From Diplodia intermedia (lineage: Eukaryota; Ascomycota; Dothideomycetes; Botryosphaeriales; Botryosphaeriaceae), in assembly GCA_021495925.1 (NCBI GenBank), contig JAKEKT010000044.1, positions 218,744-282,743 on the forward strand: 64,000 nt of DNA. The letters run 5' to 3'. The notes beneath the pieces were generated by a model. That model did no database searches. It saw only the letters and a list, made by a program, of their open reading frames with translations, and was not told the origin of the DNA. Position numbers and translations under genes: made by a program. Each line of letters starts with the position of its first letter. Position 1 is the stretch's first letter. Positions 41,973 through 54,958 of this stretch are shown one piece after another.

Positions 41973-44900
41973 ATGGATCGCCACAGACTTGGAAAGGAGC
42001 AGGCCTTCACAGGCCCCGACGTCCCTGTTCAGCAGCATGGTGACATCGGCTCACGTAATGAAGACCCTGAAGCTACTTATCAACAAGGAGTAGAAACCTA
42101 CTTCCCGCCCAATAACCCTAAGCAGCCAGCTATTGGCACCGAAGGACTTCAAGGAACACGCGATACTATTGGTGGAAAAGTAGGCTCTTCTCGTGCGGCA
42201 GCCTCACATGATTTGAGCACACACAGTGCTTCGTCGAACTCGCACGACTCAAGTCACCTGGCAGATGAGGGCTTAACATCAACTGGGGAACACAAGAGCC
42301 ATGAAACAACACCCACCACCAGAAATCTGCCTTCGGCGCCCGAGAGAAAGGACACAACTCCCCCAGACGGTGCTCAGCCGTACGGTTAGTTGGCTAATCC
42401 CGGAAAGATCGTCAAAAAAAAAAGAAGTGCTAACGCTACCGTATTGATTTTAGATACGGCATGTACGCCAGCAGATTCTGGACACGATTTCGCGGCAGGT
42501 GCCTTTGAAACAACCGAGACACTTTCAACGACCGGAGTTGATGGAACAGTCACTGAGCCATTGCCCGGAGTGAGCACTGTGGATTCGCCTGAGTCAATAC
42601 CTAGAGCGGGTGAATCAACAACTGAGAGCAATCCAACTGCGCCCGCCCTGGATTTCGAGACTTCAGACGAAGCAGGAAATGGATCCACCCGGTCGGAAAC
42701 GACGATTCATGCGGCAAATGAGAGCCATGCCGTGCCTCTGGTCACTTCTCCCCCCGAACGCCCAGAACAGAGGGAAAGGGCCGACACAACAGGCAGGTTG
42801 TGGAAGCTTCGCGGGTATGAGAAAACGATGTGGGAAAACCTGAAAGAAGAAATGAACCGCCTGTGGGATGCCGATTCAATTCTCCGCAAGTTCTCGCGAT
42901 CGGAGCCCAGTATTGTTCCACACGCTTTATTTCGAAGAAGAGGGGACGAGTTCCCGGCGAAATTCCACATCCACGTCTTATTTGCCGGGAAGGAGAAGGT
43001 TACGGCTCGCTTCGTAAAGGTCATGAAGGCTAATATCGTCATGGAGGACTATACCACGTTTTTGACAAAGCAAACCGACCACAAACACAAATACACCCCT
43101 AAGGACATCCAGTTCAAGCGCGCCCCATTGGATCTGCTATGGGGACTGCTTGGTGGTGCCATAAGCGACAACATCGAAACTTGTGGGCAGCCATACGGTC
43201 CCTTCAGCAGCTGCGGGTTGATGTTCCATGTTGGTTCTCGTGTTGGCACCATCGGCGGCCTTGTCTTTGCCGATGACTGCTTCTACATGCTGACCACCAA
43301 GCACACTTTCGAGTTCGGTCCCGACGACGATTCACTCCATGACGATACCTCAGATGATGACATGTGGAACGAATCATGCTCCGAGACATCTGTCCTCCCG
43401 CCGGCCACGTCCACAAGCCCAAGTGGAGACTGTACCCTGACGCGAGGCTCTACGAGACTGGAAGGCCTTGGTCTCAGCAACTGCTGCCGGGACTGGAGTT
43501 CGGGGAGTGTGCTAACATCCCAAACATCACTCATGGTTGAGCTCGCTGCTCTCACCAAGGAAAGCAAGCCTCAGTCCCCGCCGCAGCCCAACAACACGCC
43601 CACTCCCCCGTGGGCAGATGGGAAGCCTCGGTCCTTGCCTCCAGTCTGTCATGTGGAGTCAATCCAAGATGCAGAGGAAATCTTTCCAAGAGCTTGCAGC
43701 GCTCCAGAACCGGCAGACGGCTCGCGCTCACCTAAACACAAGACCGAGACCGAAGTCATGGTTTCGTCAGAAGGGAGCCGGATTGATGAGATGGCGACAT
43801 TTCCGGAAGCAGAAGTCACGAGCCCGGCCATCCGTCTGGAGATTGAGTCGACACGATGGACATCACCCAACGCGTCAGACTGGGCCCTTGTATTGGCCAA
43901 GCCTCTCCTTCAGGAGTCCGGAAAGTGGCTTCCCATCTCTGGACGCACAATGAATGCCCATTTTGTCAATGTCGCAGAAGTGTCTGAGAGCTCCTCTTCG
44001 ACGGAAAAGGAGTCGATCTATGTAGGAGAGTTGATCGATGATGAGACTGTTGACCAGGTTTTCATTTTGACTGGACGCGGTGTCCTCCGGGGGAAGATGA
44101 TTTCGTCTGCCAGTTCTGATCCCAAGGGATACATCCAACTGCAAGGTCCAAACATCCGTAAGTCCATAACGCTATCCCATTGCTTTGATAGGACACTGAC
44201 CCTTGGGGCTGTAGAGAAGGGTGACTCAGGGTCATGGGTCATCGACGTGCGGACAAAGAAACTCTGCGGCGTCCTCGTGGCTGCGTATCTTTCCGTTAAG
44301 ATTGGGGTCTTCGAGCGGGTGTCGATCATGAAGAAAGATATCGCCGGCGCAATGCAGCTTCGATACTCCGAGTCTGAGCAGCATGTTGGTGGCGGTGTCC
44401 ATGACCATGTCTGTGACGACGGAAATTGTGCCATGGCTGGACCCACCCCATATCCCACCAAAGAACATCGCATCAGTCTGCTACCGGAGGCTTGGAATTT
44501 GCTGCCGACGAATCTCGATGCCCTTGTCAGCTACGCTATGTCTGGGAACATTCCTGGGCTACGGAGCTTCTATGAGCGCACAGAGAAAAGCCTCAGCAGA
44601 AAAGAACTCTCAATCCTGATGGACAAAGCTGTCCTTGGCGGTAATGCCGATGCGGTGCGGTTCTTGAAGAAACAAGGGCTAGACGGGAGCGCGCATTTGC
44701 TATGCCGGCAGGCCGGATGCAACCTGGACCTTTGCAACCTGTTACTCAACACTGACGACAGACTAGACTTGGAATCCGCCCGTGATGCAGTGTACGGTAC
44801 ACTTCATGTTGCTGCTGCGAGCGGAAACCTGGAAGTTATCAACGCATGGTTGAGTAGCAACACGGACAAGGAGCTCGCTGAGCGGGAGGACTTGCCTGGA

Positions 44901-47900
44901 TATTCTCCTTTGGACTTTGCCGTCATGGCGAAGCACACCAAGGCGGTCCAAATCCTTGTCGAGCACTATCGAACTTGGCGTAGTGCGTCCAAGCTGCTAG
45001 GCCGCAGTCTACGTTTGGCAACCACGGGACCAGTTTGTACAACTGACAGCGAAGTCGATGAAACGCGGCGCAAAGAGGTATTGGATACCATCCTGGCTGC
45101 AGTTCCGGAAGCTGTGCAAGAGTCGAAGCTTTATTACGAGGCATTGAGAGCCGCCGCGGAATCTGGGCGGACGCTTCTGCTTTCCACACTCCTCAAGGAA
45201 GTCCCGAGGCCGGTAGAGCAGCAGCATCAGAGACAGCTGGAGCGATGCCTTTGCCTCGCAGCTTCCTTCGGCCATGTTGACACTGTTGCCTTTCTGATTT
45301 CGCACAGCGTGGACCCAAACTCCCAGAATGACCGCAAGATCCCTGCTTTCCATTCTGCATGCAAGGCTGGCGAGCTGGAAGCCGTTCGGTTGTTGCTCAA
45401 CTTCCAAACAGAACAGACTTGGAAACAGCGAACGAACGGGAAAACGGCGTTTCAATGGGCAGTAAGCAAGGGCCACGAAGGAGTCGTCCGGCTTTTGATG
45501 GACCCGGCAAACTTTCCGTCCAACGGATGTACCGACACAGAAGACCACCGCAGGTGCTTCACGCCGGATCTGGACTCTGAAACCTTCCATCTTGCCTGTG
45601 CGTCCGGCAATGTTGCAGTCGTCAAACTACTACTCGACCATCAGACTGTGCCGCTCCTTGAGGGTCGCAACAGGGTCAACAGAACCCCTCTTCAACAATC
45701 AGCGTCCTCTCCAAACGCTGACATTGTCCGAACTCTCCTTTCTGTGGGTGCTGATGCAACGGCCCGCTGCAGAAGCGGTACTCCGTTGGAGATTGCAGCT
45801 GCCAAAGGGCACATTGGCAACGTGGAGGCCATATTGGAGATGAAGCCAGACTGCGAGGTTTCCCAGAAGGCCTTGTTAGCTGCTGCAGGAAGTACCAAAT
45901 CGCCCGAGGGACTGGTAAACATACTGCTGGACCGCTGTCGGCCTGGAGATCAGCTACGATTCCTCAAAGCTACATTGGGACGACGCAGATATCCATGGAT
46001 GACCAGGCGGTTGCTCCAGAGGAACGACATGCGGCTTGATTTTGTCGACGTTGATTTCGTCAGGCAGTTGGTTTCGCGTAGCGAGCGAGAAGTCGTGGAG
46101 AAAATCCCCAAGCAGCATCTCTCCCTCCTGCAGCAAAAGCAGATGCTTGTTGCGTCAGCCAAAAACATTGTTGACGGGTTGGAAATGACGAGATATCTCA
46201 TGGACCTTCACGAATGCGCGCCGGGTTTCGATCTCACACTCCTCAAAGTGGCTGCCGCCAACGAGGTCTACGGGGCTGAGTTGGTCGACTACTTGTTGGA
46301 CTTTTGGGGCAATGGATTTAGAGAAGAGCTGACTGAACTGCTGGAGGATGCTATCCAGAATGCTCGTTGGGCTCCGGATATCCTAAAGCATCTCTTCCGA
46401 TGCATCAGCCCCAACAAAGTCTTGATCTCCGGAACGACAATACGACGACTCGCAGCAAACTGGGCCGCTCGCGACAAAGCCATGAAGACCCTCATCGAGG
46501 AGCACTGCACGCAGTTTTCCCCTTCGGTCCTTCCCGAGCTTCTGTTGCACTTCCCCCTGGACATCATTGAGGGTTTCCTGGACAAGTTCCTCAGCAACAG
46601 ACAGCCTCACGACATGTTTGACGAGGATGGCATGCGGTACCTCTTTGCACAGGCCGCAAGAAACAATGGCTGTGAGTCAATCGGATGCAATGAGGAGTGC
46701 ACCACAGACCTTATCCGCATGATGCAGCGCAGAGGTTTCAAGACGAGCTGGACCGCAGATATGCTTGAGGACGTCCGGGACAACAAGAAACATGGTCCGT
46801 CATTGATGAGGCACATTTGCGGAGAACAAGAGGTCCCTTTGGGATACGTGGTTCCGGGCTTCGACATTCCAGTCGTAAGGAAAGCCATGCAGTCCTCAAA
46901 CAAGGAACCACGCGTCTCGCCGTGTGTCTTCAGGGCTGCTCTCAAAGATCCAACATACGACACGAAACTCATATCAGTACTGCTGCACGACTCTACGAAG
47001 CAGGAAACGGAGGATCTCCTCACCGAGGACATGCTCGTGACAGCGGTCGGGAACAGCGGACAAGCCACTGCGCTGGTGGAACTACTTCTCGAAAAGTGCA
47101 GGGCGAGCTCAATCACAGAGGCGGTTGTACAGGCCGCTGTAGAGAGCTCGCAAAGTGCAGACTCGTTGTTCCGCCTGTTACGAAAGAAGCTTGGCGACCC
47201 CGGTGTAGCTGAACTGGTAACAGAAAGGGTTGTCACCGCCGTGTTACGCAACTGGGAGAAAGCACCCAAAGTCATTCCTCAACTGGCCGAGTGTACCAAG
47301 GTCCTCGATATCGATCGTGTCGAAGCTTTTGACGCAGCCAAACGACTTGACTGCAAGACCCTGATGACACTGCTGGATGCACCTTTCAATATAAGGCCCT
47401 CACAAAGTCTACTGCAGGCAGTCGCGGGAAACTTTGACCACGGAGCAGAGGCAGTGGCCTTGTTGTTGGATGGATTCCCTGACTTGCTTGGGACGCCCAT
47501 GCGAGTCCTCAAGCCGACGATGGAAGCAATTCTGTCCAACTGGACATCTGCTCCGCAGATTCTTGAGTCGCTCCGGAAAAGGGGTCCATTCCCATGGACA
47601 GTAACCGAGGACATTCTAGTGCTGGCTGCGCAAAACCCACTTTCCGGTGTTCAGATCATGACCATGCTCCTCAACGAAGAGGATGCGGCTCGTCACATCA
47701 CGCCGTTAGTACTGGCTGCGGCGGCGGCCAATGTCGGGTGCGCAAAGGCCTTATTGAGACGTCTGCTCCGAGAGATACCAGCCGAGATGGTTACCACACA
47801 AGTCGTGGTGGCAGCAGCGAAGAACGGTAGTTGTGGCCTTCACGTGCTCCAGGAGCTCGTTGAATGTCACGGCGCTGCCGTTTTCACCCGGAGTGTTCTA

Positions 47901-50900
47901 CTGGCGGCAGCACTGAACACGCGCAAAGGCGCTATAGGGGTGGCCGTTCCATTGAGCAGAGGGCACGACCTGCATATTACACCGGAAAAGATAAGGCATG
48001 AAGTGAACAACTATACCATGGTTGTTAATCCGCCCTTCGTCGCAGGCGGTAGCGGAGCTGCTATCTTTCGAGCTGGAGCCAGGGCCACAACGGAGAGGAA
48101 GCAGCTGGTAGTGCGTTGGGAACTACCAGATGGTACAACCGAAACCAAAGCACTTCTCCGCATCGAGCAGGAATGGATCTGGCGTGATGGATGCCACATC
48201 GTCGAATGGCTGCTAAGGAGAGAGGAGCTACAGTCGGCCGTACAAGAACTTGCCACAACAATCGCGTACGAAAGCAATGCGCATATCCTGCGAACTATAC
48301 TCCGCCATGGCGTAACACCGACCGAGCAATTATTGGAAGTAGCGGTCAAGAACATGACGCATGGTGTTGAAGTTACCACGGCCCTGCTGGACTGGTCTGG
48401 AGACCACGGAGTCGGAGTGTGCATCACTGATACCGCACTCCTCAACGCGGCCAGAAACGAAAAGCTCGGCTGGGCCATTCTTCCACTGCTCTTGAGGCAT
48501 GACGTATACCGACGGGTGCCCATCGTGGTGGTCGACGCAGCCTTGGACCGGGAGTGGATGGATGAGACTTGTCTGAGGTTGCTGCTTGAACGCATTGACT
48601 GCAAAATGAGCCGAGCTGTCCTGGCAAGACGCGCCATACATGCAACATCCAACGGACGGGCAGGTGTTGGGCTTGCTGACTACATCTTGGATCTGTGCGA
48701 AAAAGCAGGGGACATCTCCGCCAACGACCAACGGACACAACAACTGATTACTGAGTTGATGGTGGCGGCTGTGGCCAACACTTCGAGCGGGAGCGACATC
48801 TATCGCATGATCTCATGGCGCTACGGCGGCCTCGCCCGAGACAGAGACGCGATAGCGGAGGTGGCGGTAAAAAACATACGACAGTCGTGTCTGCTGCTCC
48901 GCCAAATGCCCATCGAGCCCACCAGCTCTCTTCTCCAATTGGCTGCCACCAACAAACACACCGGGGACGCACTCATGGAATGGCTGCTTACCCAGCCTGG
49001 TGCAGTGCAGAAATTGGAGCCAGCTACACTGGTCGCAGCTGCACACAACACTGCGAATGGAGAACGGCTGGTACATTTGATATTGGCAGCAAAGCAGGAT
49101 CCTGCGGACTTGGTCACGCCGGAGGTGCTGCAAGCGGCTGCGTCAAACTGGCGGCATGGTCCTGCGGTCGTCAGGATGCTGTTGAGGTTTTCCGATCCAG
49201 ACCTTGTGGACAGTAGTGTTCTCCGAGCCGCAGCAGGCAATACTGGATGCGGTCCTGCTCTTCTGAGGTTGTTACTGGAGGCCTCTACCTCGGGAACAGC
49301 ATCGGACTCTGTACGGGAGGCGGCCTGTGAGAACATCCGATATGGCTATTCCTTGCTACAGGCTGGTGGCATTCTGGGTCCTCCATCACAAACAACCTTC
49401 TCAATGATTCTCTCGGCAGCAAGAAACCAAGGCTGCGGCTGCGACCTTCTGGATGAGCTGCTTCCCAATACCGAGTTCGCTGCACCTCTACTGGACAAGC
49501 TGTTAAGAGACGGAATCGAAGGTCGGCTCGATTCCGTAGTGGCCGTCGCCCTCCGCCACGATGCCATGAGAAATCGAGAGGTGCGCGTTGATGTTCTTTG
49601 GCGGCTCGACACGGATACAATCGACGATCTAATACGGGCCAGCCACACACTGAAAATCATGCCTCCGCCGAAGGAGAGTTGGACCGCGCACGTACCAGCA
49701 TGCTTTGCGCTCGATCGCCTGCGAGAACGAGGTAACAGAAAGCTTAGAAAGGGAGCGGACCTGACTGAGTGGATCTTTCAGGCTGGAAGCGACCATGAGT
49801 GCTTCATTCCCAAGGACATTCCACTTGAGTGGCTTGCCAGATACCCCGGCAAGCCATTTGCCCTCCGCCTGGCAAAGCAACGTCTGATTTCTGAAACGAA
49901 CGCCACCGCCGGACTACTGGAGACGGCAATTGAAAAGAAAAATCATGATATGGTGGAACTTCTCCTCGAGCATTGCGCTTCGATACAGATCACGGTGGCG
50001 GAGGCGCAGCAGGCGGCTGGGCAGCCAAGCACATTTGCTCTGCTTCTTGCCCACAGTCCGCATCTTGCCTCGGCTGAGAGCGTCCTCAAGGCTGCGGCAC
50101 CGTATTACGACTCATTGAAAAAACTACTCGAAACGCATCCGCGGAATCGTGTCGCTCAGTCCGTTCTCGAAGCTGCCGTCGCCGACGTAAGGTCCCTCAA
50201 GCGACTATTCCGCGACTGCCCTGCATCTGTTGTCAACGAGTCAGTCGTATTGGCGTCGGTGCCGCATGCAGAATCTCTCGGCTTTCTACTGCAGCGATCC
50301 CCGAAGCTCAAGATCACCGAACGCATCCTCAAAAAGGCCCTCGAGTATCCGGCCACCCTCAGGTTACTCTTCGCCAACGACAACCGGCCCTTGCCACGCA
50401 TTACGGAGGCCGTCTTAGCAGATGCCACGAAGAACGTCACCGCGCTATGCTTCCTTCTCGACAGATCTTCCGCCTTCATTGCATCGGAGAGCATCCTTCT
50501 TGGCGCTATCAAGAACAACAATCGTGCGAGCCTGATGGTCCTTTTACATCGTGACCGCGAAGCAGAGATATCCGAGGCCATCTTGCTTGAGGCGGTGCCC
50601 AAATATGGGCTGATGAAAATACTCTTGGAGCAGCACCCTTTCCTCGACCTGACAGAGGAGGTCATCAACAAAGCGGCAGGCCATGGGTTACCAGTTTTTC
50701 GACATCTGGTTTCTCGGGACGAATCACCTCCTGCTTCCGAGCTTACTCTTGAAAGAGCAAGCTTGAGCGTGTGCCAGTGGCTTTTGGCCAAATCTCCGCG
50801 ACTTCGCGTGACAGATTGCGTTTTGCAGGCTTCCAAGGACGATCCGGCCAAATTCGTCTTCCTGCTGCAGAAGCGACCAGACGTAACTCCCTCGTGCTTT

Positions 50901-51653
50901 TCTCCAGATCGGGACCGTGCCATTGAATTTTTGGACTCATTCCAGAGAATGGTCCTTAGAACTCAGGAATTGAAAAGCAGGACATTGCAGCTGCTTCTTC
51001 GTCAACCGCAGTTCGAGGTCAGACAGGACAATGTCCTCAGCCTTTTGAGAGCATTCCCGGGACCCTTCGCCCACGATGTCATCATGGAATACTTATCCAG
51101 TAATAGGAGCCTCATAACAGATGCTCTTCTGAAGACGTTGCTCCAGAGAGAGGACGCCATCGATACGATCAGTGTATTGGAATCCGAAGCTTCCGAACAA
51201 CCTCCTATACCTATCTCGGACGAAGTGGTGCAGGTTACTGTGGCACGAAAGCCTACACACTTCCGAGCGATCATCTCACTTCTCCGAACGTCCAAAGCGT
51301 TTTCACTGTCCGAAAGCGGCAAAGCCATATGTGAAGAGGTCATCAACGGTAAACCCGTCAGCGACCAATATGCAGCCACGGCCTTGCCTTCGCCACAGAC
51401 GAGTCAAGATGGTGTCCACTTGGACGAGTCGGCGTTCGAAGAGCGTAGTGATTGTTGTGCACAATCCCTGCCGCCAATGGAGAACTGTCCACAGAAAGCA
51501 AGACGACCTGCCGCTTCAAATAACAAAACGCCAGATCCCGAAGACCCCGAGTCAGACAGCGATGATCCCGTGTCAGATCCACCTACCTCCGAGTGCTACC
51601 GGTCTGAGTCTGGGACCGGGGCCACCAGTTATGGAGGGGGTAGCGTTTGTTGA
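41973..51653 (+). CDS. Giant trypsin-like domain plus ankyrin-like and helical-repeat protein
   Basis: Two exons (intron 42385-42453 with TGCTAAC branch site) give 3203 residues. Residues 1-260 are disordered, Thr/Ser-rich. A trypsin-like region follows with a full apparent triad: His421 in LTTKHTFE, Asp613 in ASDWALVLAK, Ser729 in KGDSGSWVID; a Ser/Pro-rich insert separates His from Asp. Residues about 820-1320 are ankyrin-like helical pairs (TLHVAAASGNLEVI, SACKAGELEAVRLLL, LACASGNVAVVKLLL). From about 1390 to 2550 come about 33-residue repeats of the form T-x-x-V-[VL]-x-AA-x-N-x3-G-x-x-[VL]-x-x-LL, then to about 3070 shorter about 26-residue repeats (TESVLKAA...SL..LL). The tail is acidic. 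No Walker A or NACHT motif. This resembles fungal NLR-related proteins with protease effector domains but lacks the NTPase. Cytosolic by lack of signal peptide. Function unknown. Confidence 0.85.
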
Positions 51654-52594
51654 AGTAGCGGCTCCTATCGCGCTCTCCAGCTTATTCTCTGAAGTACTAA
51701 TGCCTGTTTCTCTTAGCTATTTCATTTCATTTTGAAGCTGACGGGACACAGGCTATCCAATCGAGCCCGGTGCTCCGTAGAAGATCTACAGAGGAGGCCC
51801 GGTGAAGTCTAGACTGGTAGTGGAAATTTCATTCATCGTGGTATCGGGCGAAAGTCGGGAGGTTAAAGGGGTCACTCGGTTCATGTATACCTTCGGCGCT
51901 CTTACACGGATGTTCGACGCGTATCTGAGCAGATAGCCTCGGTTTCATTAGTTTCACTTCGTATTTCATCCCATCGTGCCTTTTTAGTCGCTCCGCCAGA
52001 ATATTTTGTGTCGCTGAAGCTGTCCAATATTGGAGGTACGATGCCAAAATTATTAGAGATGATTGATTCTGTATTCTCTCTTGTGGATCTCGAATTTGAC
52101 GAAACGGAGATATTGTATCACGAGTCTGCTGTACCTCAGCTCGTGGGGTGTGAGAGTCCCCCGGCTCCACGCAATGGGAAGCCCCTTGCCACCCTCCCGT
52201 GCAGTTGAATGAGCTTGCTCCAAACAAGGATGTCCACTGAAGTCTCGAACATCATACTCCTGATCCAAGAGAGAAAAATCCGCATGAGAGAGTCTCTAGT
52301 ACTTCGAGCGAAGGACCCGTGTCGTTGGCAATCAGCGCAGTCTCCTATCTCCACCTGTTACTGCGTTCAGTGCGGTTATGGATCCCCACAATCCGCTTGA
52401 TCAAGAAAGACATTTGAGAAGATTTGACGAGCTAGGCTGACAGTCGGAAGTGAGCTACAGCGTCGTTAATAAATTTTAAGCCATATACAAGTACAGTATA
52501 AAATGCAAGATTGTTGCGGTGTGGAAAGTGAGCCGGACAAGTTTAAACCCTGACGGCATCCCCCACAGTTTGAAAATTAGAGCATGACAAGTAA
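51654..52594. other. Intergenic, no gene seen
   Basis: Convergent region between the giant gene and the five-LysM gene. Short minus-strand frames at 51829-52354 overlap in two frames and have no motif. Confidence 0.4.
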
Positions 52595-54005
52595 TTAGAC
52601 GCCAACACAAACATAGTATCCCAACCAAAGGGCGCTGCAGTCAGAGCCCACTTGCGGATTCCAAGCGTTGAAGTTCGCGGCAGAGATGCCGTACTGCTTC
52701 TCAATGGATTGACAAGAGTTGCCAGTCCCGACTTCATGCCATCTACGACACGGACAGACGGCACCAGGCTGGGTCGGCAATGGCGCATCTGCGCATCCTG
52801 CCGCCGTCGTGGTGGCGGGCGGATTGGCAGTGGTCGTCGGCTTTGTAGTTGGTGTTCCGGGAACACCTGTACGCCAGTGAAGACGAGGTCAGCAACTTGG
52901 AATGGACGGGGGGAACGTGCAAGAGAGCATACCGATGCAATAGTAGTATCCAAGCCAGAGGCCGGAGCAATCTTGGCCCACGGCAGGATTCCACGAGAGG
53001 AAGTCATCCAGAGAGAAGGTGCCGTACGAGCTGGCGATTTTGGAACAGCTGTCACCAGAAACGGCCTTGTAGTATCTGGTACAGGTAGAGATGATGCCAT
53101 CTTGAGTTGGGGAAGGGCCCGTTGCCGTGGGCATCGCGCTGGTCTGCGTGGTTGTCGGCTTGGCGGTTGGTGTGCCGGGAACGCCAACGCAGTAGTAGTA
53201 GCCCAGCCACAAACCAGAGCAGTCTTCGCCTACGGCCGGGTTCCACGTTGTGAAATCTGCCATAGAAAAGGTCCCGTAGCGATTGACAATGGCAGTGCAG
53301 CTGTCACCGGAGACGGCTTTGTAGAAGGTGGTGCAGGTATCGACAACCCCCTCCTGGACGGGCGAGGGTCCAGTCGGCGTGGCCGTTGGCGCAGAAGTCG
53401 TTGCCGAGGGTTTCACTGTGGGGGTGCTGGGAACGCCAACGCAGTAGTAGGTTGATGCCCAAAGGCCAGAGCAGTCTTCATCGACTGCAGGGTTCCAAGC
53501 GTAGAATTCGGTGAAAGTGAAAGTTCCGTACATGTTGATGATCGTGTCGCACGTGTCCCCCTTCGCGGCGAGATAGAAAGATGTGCAAGTGTCGATCAGG
53601 CCATCCTGCGTCGGCGAGGGCTTTGCTGGCTCAGTGGGCTCACTTGACGCTGAAGTGGTGGTAGGAGCATGGGTAGACGTTGGTTGAGGAACGCCGAAGT
53701 TGACCTCAACGCAGTAGGAATTTCCGATCTGGAGGCCGCTGCAGTCATCCTTGACGCCTGGGTTCTGCGAGAAAGTTAGTTGGAACCCTCCGAGGAAGTC
53801 GGATCAAGCCACTTGCCCAGGAGACAAAGTCAGCATGAGAGATACCCCAGTTTTGCTCGAAAGAAGTGCATGTGTCGTCGGCAGTCAGTGCCGTCTCGTA
53901 GTAGGTGCAGTCGGCGGCTGTTCCGGGATCGACGGGGCCGTCCTGTCGTCGAACGACTGCAAGCGCCGACACGGTGCCATGTAGCAAGGCTGACAGTAGA
54001 TACAT
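52595..54005 (-). CDS. Secreted protein with five LysM domains
   Basis: Three exons (introns 53765-53816 and 52867-52932) give 430 residues. A signal peptide (MYLLSALLHGTVSALAVV) and Arg-Arg precede five LysM domains at about 33-84, 123-174, 207-258, 291-342 and 380-430. Each has CxxxY, GDxC, WNP and CSGLW...YCVGV, with Cys pairs typical of fungal LysM proteins. Thr/Pro-rich linkers join them. LysM domains bind chitin oligomers; secreted fungal LysM proteins hide or protect chitin from plant chitinases and receptors, or bind the fungus's own wall. The first intron uses a GC donor (GCAAGT...CTCGCAG), joining SW to NPG exactly at the conserved WNP. Domains 2-4 are very alike, implying recent duplication. 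It is one of two tandem LysM genes beside a chitinase. Confidence 0.9.
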
Positions 54006-54958
54006 GGATATGTTCCGAAAGCCTGACTGTTGTGTGATGAGCGGCGTTGCTACTGGGCCGATTCTCCCTCATATACCGCAGACCAAAGGCGAATGAGCTT
54101 GCGATTCGTGGTATGTTCGAGAGAGGGCTCAGCAGACGTCTCGAAGCTGCCCGTGCCGCTTCGGATCCTTCAGTCGGAGTTCGCTTTCGCTACATGTCTT
54201 CGAGCTGCCATGGTAGACGAGAGTGCTACCGCGCCTCTCGGTAGCATGAGTAGCAATGCCAAAAGCGGACCACACACCGGTGATGGCTGGTGAGCGTCCG
54301 AGGCTGTGGAAATTGCTTCAACCGGTAGGATGATGTCCGATGACACTTCGGACAGCTGTGCCGCATCTTTCAGACGGTGTAGGAAAGTCGTGGAGCGCCA
54401 AGCGGGCTGCCAAGCTCCACGCCGCCAGGCCGAGCCTGGAGGATGAGATTGGGGCGGGCCTATCCGCCGCACTGATCTGCTGTGCCGCACCGTCTAACCG
54501 AATCTCCCCATTCTTTATTCGGGCTTCTGCCTGTTTGTGTGGGTCGCCAAGACGGAACTGATGCAACAGTCAATAAGGCAACCGGGATGATTGTTCCGCT
54601 GGCACCCGAGGAATCTATCGCGACCAAGAACGGGTGGAGCTCAGGAACAATATTGCAGAGTTTTCAGCCTTCACATGATAGACTCGCCATTAGAAAGCTA
54701 ATCTTACTCGTGATGCCAAGTCTTTTGCGGGATATTCTCCACAAACGACCTGCTGTTACGATATTCACGTGGTTCGGGTTGAGCAAAGGTGAGGCAATGG
54801 AAAAAACTCGAAGATGGCTCCGGATAATTTCCAGTCAGACAAGTCCACGACAAACTCAATAGTGCACCAGGGGAAAGGGGAAAGTATCAATTGGCGATGC
54901 TACATGTACTAAGAGGGGGTTTGGAGGACATAGTCTCGCAAGTCTCGATGGCCTTTGT
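54006..54958. other. Intergenic between the two LysM genes
   Basis: About 950 bp, upstream of the five-LysM gene and downstream of the three-LysM gene. No coding or RNA signal supported. Confidence 0.4.

Noticed and set aside
41973..51653. NACHT/NB-ARC domain in the giant protein
   Set aside because: I looked for Walker A (GxxxxGK[ST]) and Walker B motifs through the reading frame and found none.
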